Source: an uncultured Coriobacteriia bacterium (GTDB taxonomy: Bacteria > Actinomycetota > Coriobacteriia > Coriobacteriales > QAMH01). Taken from it: 64,000 bases of DNA. The notes beneath the pieces are model-generated. The model was not told the origin of the DNA and ran no database searches. It saw only the letters and a program-made list of their open reading frames with translations. The position numbers were made by a program, and so were the translations under genes. Location: assembly GCA_959608885.1 (NCBI GenBank), contig CAUHSG010000010.1:1-64000 (forward strand), given 5' to 3'. This document shows positions 27,412 through 35,051 of this stretch, piece by piece (the stretch's first letter is position 1; the number at the start of each line of letters is the position of its first letter).

Positions 27412-27447
27412 TCAGACAAAACTGCTCCGGCGACTTTTGTCTCATTT
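27411..27447 (-). repeat. Family-1 palindrome R10, right flank of the RAYT gene
   Basis: ATCAGACAAAACTG ... CGACTTTTGTCTCATTT with CTCCGGCG core. It touches the stop of the transposase (27409-27411) and contains the stop of the convergent antiporter gene (27442-27444). Confidence 0.93.
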
Positions 27448-28740
27448 GCGGTTGAGGGCGATGCTGATGAGCACGCAGGCAAGCAACAGGAACTGGTAGA
27501 ACAAGAACGGCATGATCTCGATGCTCGCGATGCCGGCGAGACTCGCTGCGACGAGAAGCTGCGCGCCGTAGGGGATGATGCCCTGCCCGATGCAGCTGAA
27601 GATGTCGATGAGGCTCGCGACGCGCACGGGCTCGATACCGTACTCCTCGCCGATGTGCTTGGCGATGGGACCGGAAACCACGATGGCTACCGTATTGTTC
27701 GCGCAGGCTACGTCGAGCAGCAGCGTGAGCAGGCCACAGCCGAGCTCGCCACCGCGCTTGCCGGTGAAATGCCGCTTGATGAAGGCCAAAATGGACGCGA
27801 AGCCCCCGTGCTCCCGCATGAGCGCGCTGATCGATGCCACCAGAATCGTGACGATCATCGTCTCGAACATGCCCGCCGTTCCCGTGCCCATGGCCGAGAA
27901 CGCGCTCGCGAAATCGAGCGATCCCGTCACCGTGCCCACGATGGCGAACAGCACGATGCCGCCGCCAAGCACGAGAAAGACGTTGATGCCGCACAACGCA
28001 GCGATGAGCACGACGAAGTACGGAATCGCCTGCCAGATGTTGTACTCGAAATCGTCGAGCGAGGGCGTGCCGGCCATAATCGCCATCACGATGAGAATGC
28101 CGAGCGTGATGAGCGCCGCCGGCAAGGCGATGTGGAAGTTGTTGAAGAACTTATCCTTCATGTTGACGCCCTGCGTGCGGGTCGCCGCGATCGTGGTATC
28201 CGAGATGAACGAGAGGTTGTCGCCGAACATCGCGCCGCCCACGACGGTTCCCACGCACAGCGGCAGGTTGAAGCCCGCGCTGGCTGCGACCGTCACCGCA
28301 ATGGGCGTGAGCACCGTGATAGTTCCCACGCTCGTGCCCATGGCGAGCGAGATGATGCAGGCGATGACGAAGAGGCCGGGGATGGCCGCCTGGGCGGGCA
28401 GGATGTCGAGCAGCAGGTTCGCCGTGCTCTCGGCCCCGCCGGCCGCGCTCGCGATGCCGGAAAACGCACCGGCCATCAGGAAGATGAAGAGCATGATGAC
28501 GATGTTGTCGTCACCGATGCCGCGTGCGCACACGTGAATCTTCTCGTCGAAGGACAGCGAACGGTTCTGCAGGAACGCGACGACGAGCGCGATAACGAAG
28601 GCCACGACGACGCTCACCACGTAGAAGCCCATCTGTCCTTCGGCGGGAGCGATGTACTCGAAATAGATGCCGCACCCGAGGTATAGCACCAGGAAGACGA
28701 CGATGGGCAGCAATGCCTTTGCGTTTGGTTTCTTATCCAT
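27442..28740 (-). CDS. NhaC-type Na+/H+ antiporter family protein (copy 1)
   Basis: A 432-residue integral membrane protein with about ten to twelve hydrophobic segments. Family-typical stretches: FLMAGAFSGIASAAGG, SLAMGTSVGTITVLTPIAV, GAMFGDNLSFISDTTIAATRTQG and a mirrored second half with DVACANNTVAIVVSGPIA. The family exchanges sodium for protons or amino-acid pairs; the true substrate is open. The ATG at 28740 gives MDKKPNAKALLP. The stop codon lies inside palindrome R10. Divergent from mtnA. Confidence 0.88.
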   Translation of the reverse strand: MDKKPNAKALLPIVVFLVLYLGCGIYFEYIAPAEGQMGFYVVSVVVAFVIALVVAFLQNRSLSFDEKIHVCARGIGDDNIVIMLFIFLMAGAFSGIASAAGGAESTANLLLDILPAQAAIPGLFVIACIISLAMGTSVGTITVLTPIAVTVAASAGFNLPLCVGTVVGGAMFGDNLSFISDTTIAATRTQGVNMKDKFFNNFHIALPAALITLGILIVMAIMAGTPSLDDFEYNIWQAIPYFVVLIAALCGINVFLVLGGGIVLFAIVGTVTGSLDFASAFSAMGTGTAGMFETMIVTILVASISALMREHGGFASILAFIKRHFTGKRGGELGCGLLTLLLDVACANNTVAIVVSGPIAKHIGEEYGIEPVRVASLIDIFSCIGQGIIPYGAQLLVAASLAGIASIEIMPFLFYQFLLLACVLISIALNRK

Positions 28741-28845
28741 GTCGCACATAATAGCCAAAGTCTCATGCGGCGTGAACCCGCCGCATGCGGGCGCTTGGTG
28801 GTATCATCCGCCTAAGTGTTTTTAAGCGAAGGCGGTGCAAACAGC

Positions 28846-30009
28846 ATGGTGGGAGAGAATCTTCCGCGTTCCCTGAAATGGCAGCCAGCGCTCGAGGGAT
28901 GGGTTCCCAGCGCGTTGACCACGGCAAATCTTGATGATGCGGCAGCGCGGCTGACGGTGCTCGACCAGCGTCTCCTGCCACATTCGATTGATTACATCGA
29001 CTGCTTCACCTCCAAGCAGGTGTGCGACGCAATCGAGGAGCTTGCGGTGCGCGGCGCCCCGGCTATCGGCATTGCCGGCGCGTTTGCCCTCGTGTTGTGG
29101 GCGAAGAACGAGTGGCCTGTCATCCGCGAGGCGAAGCGTCAGGCTAATCCCAAGAGCGATGTCGATTCCGTCACCGTGTTTGCGAGCAAGCTCGAGCAGC
29201 GTGGTCGAGAGATTGCGGCGGTGCGCCCGACGGCTGTCAATCTCGCCTGGGCAATCAACGAGCTCGTGGCACCCGCGCGCATGGCGGCTTACCGAGGCGA
29301 AAGTGCTGACAGAATCACCGATGACCTCGAAGAGCATGCCTGCCAGCTCATGGAAGACGAGATCTACTCCTGCAAGCTCATCGGCGAGAACGGTGCCGTG
29401 ATCATCTCCACGCTCGCCCAGCGCCTGGGCCGCCCTCTGCGCATCGAAACGCATTGCAATGCCGGTGCGCTCGCGACGGCTGCTTGGGGCACGGCGACGT
29501 CCATCATCTACCATGCTTTCGAGAACGGCGATGTAGAGAAGGTTTGGGTCGACGAGACCCGTCCCATTGAGCAAGGCGCGCGTCTTACCGCATGGGAGCT
29601 CGAGCAAGCCGGCGTGCCCTACACGCTCATCAGCGACAACATGGCCGGCTCCATCATGGGCCAGGGGCTCGTGGATGCCGTCATCGTTGGTGCCGACCGC
29701 GTCTGTGCCAACGGCGATGTGGCGAACAAGATCGGCACGTATCCGCTGGCCATCGTGGCGAGCTATCATGGCGTGCCGTTCTTCGTGGCAGCTCCGCACT
29801 CGACCTTCGACAAGTCGCTCGTCACGGGCGATGAAGTCGTCATCGAGCAACGCGATGCCACCGAGGTGCGCTGCATGCCCTACGGTCACCAATGGCTTCC
29901 CATAGCGCCGACCGAGTGCGACGTGTTCAATCCCGCATTCGACATCACGCCGAACGAGCTCATCACCGGTGTCATCACCGAAACCGGCATCGAATTTGCC
30001 GGCGAGTAA
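28846..30009 (+). CDS. mtnA: S-methyl-5-thioribose-1-phosphate isomerase
   Basis: Isomerises methylthioribose 1-phosphate to methylthioribulose 1-phosphate in methionine salvage. The 387-residue product has RGAPAIGIAGAFAL, the catalytic-Cys region THCNAGALATAAWGTA, DNMAGSIMGQG with the catalytic Asp in IVGADRVCANGDVANKIGTY. No other mtn gene adjoins, so the role may be a partial salvage route or 5-methylthioribose detoxification. The ATG at 28846 is chosen; a GTG at 28816 in frame has no SD. ahcY, another S-adenosylmethionine recycling gene, is about 3 kb away. Confidence 0.93.
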   Translation: MVGENLPRSLKWQPALEGWVPSALTTANLDDAAARLTVLDQRLLPHSIDYIDCFTSKQVCDAIEELAVRGAPAIGIAGAFALVLWAKNEWPVIREAKRQANPKSDVDSVTVFASKLEQRGREIAAVRPTAVNLAWAINELVAPARMAAYRGESADRITDDLEEHACQLMEDEIYSCKLIGENGAVIISTLAQRLGRPLRIETHCNAGALATAAWGTATSIIYHAFENGDVEKVWVDETRPIEQGARLTAWELEQAGVPYTLISDNMAGSIMGQGLVDAVIVGADRVCANGDVANKIGTYPLAIVASYHGVPFFVAAPHSTFDKSLVTGDEVVIEQRDATEVRCMPYGHQWLPIAPTECDVFNPAFDITPNELITGVITETGIEFAGE

Positions 30010-30011
30010 AC

Positions 30012-30042
30012 TGAGACAAAGTGGTCTGACCAACCTGTCTCA
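30012..30042. repeat. Family-2 palindrome S4
   Basis: TGAGACA and TGTCTCA arms around GTGGTCTGACCAAC, two bases after the mtnA stop. The inner GGTCTGACC is like S7. Confidence 0.8.
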
Positions 30043-30149
30043 TCGAGCCACTTGCCCGCAGGTACGAGCGGGCGCATCCTCCCCGCCCTGCATGTGGTAA
30101 AGTAGCGAGCTTGCAGGGAATCGAACGTAGGCATGCAAAGGACGTTTTC

Positions 30150-30704
30150 GTGTTCGGAATAAGTGGCACGGAACTGGTGATTATCCTGTTCTTCGGTTTC
30201 CTCATCTTCGGGCCGGAGAAGCTGCCCCAGATGGGGCGCACCGTAGGACGGGCAATCAGGCAGTTCAGAAACGCCTCGGAGGCGGCGAACAAGAAATTCA
30301 AGGAAGAGGTCGCCGACCCCTTCCAGGAGGCCATTGCTCCCTACAAGGACCAGGTCGAAGAGTCGACCAAGCCCATTCAAGAAGACATCTCCGCCATCAA
30401 CGACACGCTCAACGAGACGAAGAGCATGTTCACCGACCCATTCAAGGACATGTTCGGCAGCTCAACGAGCGCTCCCGCGAGCAAGCCCGGTGCGGCGATT
30501 TCCGGTGGCGTTGCAAGCGAAGCGACCGCTCCCACGCCGGCAGCCAACGAGTCGGCATCCGATGACCCATTCGCGTCGGTTCTCGATAACGCGTCCGCCG
30601 AAAAGCCCGAGGGCAAACCCATCCCCGAAGCGGGTGGCACCGTCAAGAAGAAGAGCATGGCGGCGAGTCTCTACGATCTCGATGACGAGAAGGGCGGTGA
30701 GTGA
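30150..30704 (+). CDS. tatB: Sec-independent translocase TatA/TatB-type subunit
   Basis: A 184-residue membrane protein with one N-terminal segment (ELVIILFFGFLIFG), the FGPEKLPQMGR hinge and an amphipathic helix, then a long Ala/Pro/Ser-rich cytoplasmic tail. It is the receptor or pore subunit of the twin-arginine pathway. Start GTG at 30150 after AAAGGAC; an upstream TTG frame is not used. It precedes tatC by one base, so they form an operon with hypA and hypB. Confidence 0.92.
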   Translation: MFGISGTELVIILFFGFLIFGPEKLPQMGRTVGRAIRQFRNASEAANKKFKEEVADPFQEAIAPYKDQVEESTKPIQEDISAINDTLNETKSMFTDPFKDMFGSSTSAPASKPGAAISGGVASEATAPTPAANESASDDPFASVLDNASAEKPEGKPIPEAGGTVKKKSMAASLYDLDDEKGGE

Positions 30705-30705
30705 C

Positions 30706-31467
30706 GTGCCCATCGGTCCCGCACGTATGCCGCTCATGGACCATATCGGCGAACTGCGCCGTCGCATCGTCATCATCGTCGTCGCGATCGCGGTTACGGT
30801 CTGTTTCATGTACCTGCTCGCGCCCTACCTCATCGACTTTCTCATCCTTCCCGTGAGCGACTACGTGACCGATGTTTACGTGACCGGCGCGTTCGAGGGT
30901 TTCTCTCTGAAGTTCCGCGTAGCGCTCTTCATGTCGGTTCTCGTCTGCAGCCCGCTCATCTTCTGGGAGCTACTCGCATTCTTCCTGCCCGCGCTGCGTC
31001 CCAACGAGCGCCGTTACGTGCTGCCCACGTTCTTCGTGGCCGTCGCGCTCTACGTGCTGGGCATGGTGTTCTGCTATTGCTTCTGCCTCAACCCCGCGTT
31101 CCAGTTCCTCACGACCGAGAGCATGTCCATCGGCCAGATTCTTCCGCAGGCAACCGACTACCTGCACTACATCATCCTGTTCGAGCTAGCTTTCGGCCTG
31201 GCCTTCGAGCTGCCTCTCGTGGTGTTCTTCCTCATCTTGTTCAACATCGTTCCCTATAAGAAGATGCGCGCCAGCTGGCGTGGCATTTACGTGGGGCTGC
31301 TCGTGCTCGCCGCTGTCGTGACACCGGATGCGTCGCCTGTGACGATGGGCATCATGTTCGCCGCGCTGCTCGCACTCTACGAGGTATCGCTCGCGGCTGC
31401 ACGCATCGCGCTCGCGCGCAAGATCAAGCGCCAGCGCGAGGAAGAGGAAGCGGAGATGGCCGCATAA
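30706..31467 (+). CDS. tatC: Sec-independent translocase subunit TatC
   Basis: About 253 residues with six membrane segments; recognises twin-arginine signals and docks folded proteins. Seen: MDHIGELRRRIVII at the N-terminus, FSLKFRVALFMSVLVCSPLIF, ELAFGLAFELPLVVFFL and VVTPDASPVT. GTG at 30706 is chosen (ATG at 30727 is the alternative). Its TAA overlaps the hypA ATG as TAATG, so translation is coupled. Hydrogenases are classic Tat cargo, matching the hyp neighbours. Confidence 0.94.
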   Translation: MPIGPARMPLMDHIGELRRRIVIIVVAIAVTVCFMYLLAPYLIDFLILPVSDYVTDVYVTGAFEGFSLKFRVALFMSVLVCSPLIFWELLAFFLPALRPNERRYVLPTFFVAVALYVLGMVFCYCFCLNPAFQFLTTESMSIGQILPQATDYLHYIILFELAFGLAFELPLVVFFLILFNIVPYKKMRASWRGIYVGLLVLAAVVTPDASPVTMGIMFAALLALYEVSLAAARIALARKIKRQREEEEAEMAA

Positions 31468-31838
31468 TGCACGAGTTATCGCTGGTACAGGGCATCTTCG
31501 ACTCGGTCGTTCCCGTTGCGCGGCAAAACGGCGCGACCAAGATCACGGGCATCAGGCTCACCATCGGCGAGATGACGATGGTCGTACCCGAGGCAATGGA
31601 GTTTGCGTTCGAGGCGCTTTCCGAGGATGATCCGCTGCTTGCTGGCTGCGTGCTCGAGATGGACTTCGTGGCGCCGAAATCGCGCTGCCTGGACTGCGGC
31701 AACGAGTTCGAGCATGATCGCTTCCATAGCCACTGCCCCGCGTGTGATTCGGCTGCGACCGTCCTGATTGCGGGACGCGAGCTCGACATCGCTTCCATGG
31801 AGATCGAAACGCCCGATGACGAGGATGAGCCTGCGTAG
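31467..31838 (+). CDS. hypA: Hydrogenase nickel-insertion protein HypA
   Basis: A 123-residue nickel metallochaperone that delivers Ni(II) to [NiFe]-hydrogenase (or urease). The nickel-binding MHEL start with His2 and the zinc loop CLDCGNEFEHDRFHSHCPAC are present. It overlaps tatC and is followed by hypB. No hydrogenase structural gene is in the window. Confidence 0.95.
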   Translation: MHELSLVQGIFDSVVPVARQNGATKITGIRLTIGEMTMVVPEAMEFAFEALSEDDPLLAGCVLEMDFVAPKSRCLDCGNEFEHDRFHSHCPACDSAATVLIAGRELDIASMEIETPDDEDEPA

Positions 31839-31900
31839 GGCTCAACGTATGGTGCGCCATGGGGCCGATTCCCTCTGGCGCATCGAGAGAGAAGGACGAC

Positions 31901-32551
31901 ATGGCTCACATCGACCTGGAAACCAAGATTCTGAACAAGAATGACGAAGGCGCTGCGGCAAATCGCGCCCTGCTCGACGAGAAGGGCATCTACATGGTCA
32001 ACGTGCTGGCGAGCCCCGGGTCGGGCAAGACCTCGACCATCGTGGCGACCATCAATGCGCTGCGCGACAAATACAACATTGCCGTCATCGAGGGCGATAT
32101 CGCGAGCGACGTCGATTCGCAGACCATCAAGGCCCTGGGTATTCCCGCGGTGCAGATCAACACTGCCGGTGCCTGTCATCTCGAGAGCGACATGCTGCGT
32201 CGCGCCCTTGACGTGCTCGACTTGGACGACATCGACCTCATCTTCATCGAAAACGTGGGGAACCTCGTATGCCCGGCGGACTTCTACCTGGGCGAGAATA
32301 TCAAGATGATGATCCTGTCGGTGCCCGAAGGCGATGACAAGCCACTCAAGTACCCCGGCATGTTCCAGGTGGCCGATGCCATCATCCTCAACAAGGTCGA
32401 CGTGATGCCGGCCTTCACCTTTGACAAGGCGCTTTTCGACGAGCACATCGAGCGCCTCAACCCTGGCGCGCCGAGCTTTGCCATCGCCGCAACCAAGGGT
32501 GACGGCGTTGACGAGTGGGCCGACTGGCACTCTGCCCAGATCCACAAATGA
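31901..32551 (+). CDS. hypB: Hydrogenase maturation GTPase HypB
   Basis: A 216-residue GTPase that works with HypA in nickel insertion. P-loop ASPGSGKTS (about 38-46), ENVGNLVCPADFYLG and the NKVD guanine motif are seen. It lacks the His-rich N-terminal nickel store of some homologues. ATG at 31901 follows GAGAAGGAC. The TGA stop overlaps palindrome R11. Confidence 0.95.
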   Translation: MAHIDLETKILNKNDEGAAANRALLDEKGIYMVNVLASPGSGKTSTIVATINALRDKYNIAVIEGDIASDVDSQTIKALGIPAVQINTAGACHLESDMLRRALDVLDLDDIDLIFIENVGNLVCPADFYLGENIKMMILSVPEGDDKPLKYPGMFQVADAIILNKVDVMPAFTFDKALFDEHIERLNPGAPSFAIAATKGDGVDEWADWHSAQIHK

Positions 32552-32583
32552 GACAAAGGCCGCCGGGGCGCTTTTGTCTGGTT
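32550..32583 (+). repeat. Family-1 palindrome R11
   Basis: GAGACAAAGGCCGCC ... GCTTTTGTCTGGTT with CGCCGGGG core. Its start overlaps the hypB stop. With R12 it forms an inverted pair 17 bases apart, between convergent hypB and ahcY. Confidence 0.92.
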
Positions 32584-32600
32584 GTGGGACCGGCGTCTCG

Positions 32601-32639
32601 AAACCAGACAAAAGCGCCCCGGCGGCATTTGTCTGGTTT
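32601..32639 (-). repeat. Family-1 palindrome R12
   Basis: AAACCAGACAAAAG ... CATTTGTCTGGTTT with CCCCGGCG core, inverted partner of R11 and 20 bases from the ahcY stop. Confidence 0.95.
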
Positions 32640-32658
32640 CCCCTTATTGCGGCCCGGC

Positions 32659-33918
<1,260 letters not shown>

Positions 33919-33983
33919 GGGTTCCTCCTCGATGAAATGACACGCTGCACATACTATCACGGGTGGAGATACCAGCAGCAAAT

Positions 33984-34019
33984 AAGACAAAGTTGCCCCG
34001 GCGATATTTGTCTGGTTTG
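33984..34019 (-). repeat. Family-1 palindrome R13
   Basis: AAGACAAAGTTGCCCC ... ATATTTGTCTGGTTT, with CCCCGGCG core. Its end overlaps the first base of the FeoB-associated gene operator. Confidence 0.88.
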
Positions 34020-34034
34020 TTAGAATATGCTAAC
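34019..34034. promoter_or_regulatory. Putative iron-repressor operator upstream of the FeoB-associated gene
   Basis: GTTAG-AATATG-CTAAC, an inverted repeat with six-base spacer, nine bases before the ATG at 34043. The same pattern precedes feoA and feoB. Confidence 0.72.
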
Positions 34035-34042
34035 ATTTGGGT

Positions 34043-34303
34043 ATGAACATAGCGAGTTGGATCATACTCATCATCGTTGCCGTATGGATTGGCGTCGCCA
34101 TCAAGGTCGCCTTCTTCGGCGGCTTTGGCAAGAAGGGGCGCTCATGCCACGGCGCACGCCACGATGCCAGCCTGCCGAGCGACGAAGACCTCAGGCTTCC
34201 GAGCGCCTGTATTGGTTGCAACAAGGGAAGCTGCGCGGACTGTGCAAGCGCATCCGGCAAACGCGACATCCCCACACCCACCGTCCGCGAATCGCGAGGA
34301 TAA
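34043..34303 (+). CDS. FeoB-associated Cys-rich membrane protein
   Basis: An 86-residue protein with one N-terminal membrane segment (IASWIILIIVAVWIGVAI), a Lys/Gly turn and a Cys-rich C-terminal part (CIGCNKGSCADCA) that could bind metal. This layout matches small proteins seen next to feoB in many bacteria. The operator at 34019-34034 implies iron control. No SD is evident before the ATG, so it may be leaderless or weakly translated. It is on the strand opposite to feoB. Confidence 0.8.
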   Translation: MNIASWIILIIVAVWIGVAIKVAFFGGFGKKGRSCHGARHDASLPSDEDLRLPSACIGCNKGSCADCASASGKRDIPTPTVRESRG

Positions 34304-34346
34304 ATGTGGGGCAGGGACACTATGCTGCGTCCCCGGTGTTCCCGTC

Positions 34347-34410
34347 TTTGCCTCATTACCGAATGGTCCCTTTCGGTAATGAGGCAAATGACCTGTCCAT
34401 TTGTCTCATG
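34347..34410. repeat. Two overlapping hairpins, the second a family-2 palindrome (S3)
   Basis: A 17-bp stem TTTGCCTCATTACCGAA (34347-34363) pairs with 34372-34388. The right arm also starts a second hairpin, ATGAGGCAAATG ... CATTTGTCTCAT (34379-34409), which belongs to family 2. The two cannot form at once. They lie between the FeoB-associated gene and the DtxR-type gene. Confidence 0.8.
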
Positions 34411-34482
34411 TCTCGCGCATGATTGCATCGTCTGCATTATCCACAAATCAAGATAAAGAGGCGCATGTTTATTCGCACGTAG

Positions 34483-34488
34483 TATAAT
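34483..34488 (+). promoter_or_regulatory. Probable -10 box of the DtxR-type gene
   Basis: TATAAT 39 bases upstream of the GTG start, in an AT-rich stretch. No clear -35 hexamer and no GTTAG-N6-CTAAC operator is seen, so the repressor gene does not appear to be in its own regulon. Confidence 0.5.
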
Positions 34489-34526
34489 GAGCTCACTTTC
34501 ATTCCCCAAAGCGAGCGGAGCTGCGC

Positions 34527-34946
34527 GTGGCAATCGGCGATCTTACCCCCTCATACGAGGACTACATCGAGGCCATCTACGACCTCGCCCTGCACGGCGA
34601 TGGGTCGGTGCGCTCTACCGACGTGGCCGATGCCCTCGGCTTTTCGAAGGCGAGCGTCGCCCGTGCAACCAAGAATCTGCGCGAGATGGGCTACATCGAA
34701 CAGGAGCGCTACGGGGAAATCACGCTTACGCCTGCAGGCAAGGAATACGGCGAGCACATCCTCATGCGCCATCGCGTGCTGCGCGCCTTCCTCATCGATG
34801 CCCTCGGCGTGGACGAAGAAGCGGCCAATCGCGAGGCGTGCATGATGGAACACGCCATCAGCGAGGACACGATGGATAAGTGGATCGCCTGGTACGAGGA
34901 AAACTACGGCCCTGTCTCCGAGACGCCCGCAAGCACAAGAATGTAG
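34527..34946 (+). CDS. DtxR/MntR-family metal-dependent repressor
   Basis: A 139-residue metalloregulator. The winged helix (TPSYEDYIEAIYDLALHGDGSVRSTDVADALGF, split here: recognition part FSKASVARATKNLREMGYI) is followed by a dimerisation and metal domain with HRVLRAFLIDALGVDEEAANREACMMEHAIS. The C-terminal SH3-like domain of DtxR is absent, as in MntR. GTG at 34527 after GCGGAG. It is convergent with feoB; the four GTTAG-N6-CTAAC sites nearby are its probable targets, with Fe(II) as likely corepressor. Confidence 0.9.
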   Translation: MAIGDLTPSYEDYIEAIYDLALHGDGSVRSTDVADALGFSKASVARATKNLREMGYIEQERYGEITLTPAGKEYGEHILMRHRVLRAFLIDALGVDEEAANREACMMEHAISEDTMDKWIAWYEENYGPVSETPASTRM

Positions 34947-35014
34947 ACTCCCAAACGCAGGAAACGCCCCGTGAGGGGCGCTTCCCGGAGAGAGGGAGGG
35001 CATGTTTGAGATGG

Positions 35015-35051
35015 AACCAGACAAAAGTCGCCGGGGCAGTTTTGTCTGGTT
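35015..35051 (+). repeat. Family-1 palindrome R14
   Basis: AACCAGACAAAAGTCG ... GTTTTGTCTGGTT. Its last base is the first plus-strand base of the feoB stop codon. Confidence 0.95.
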
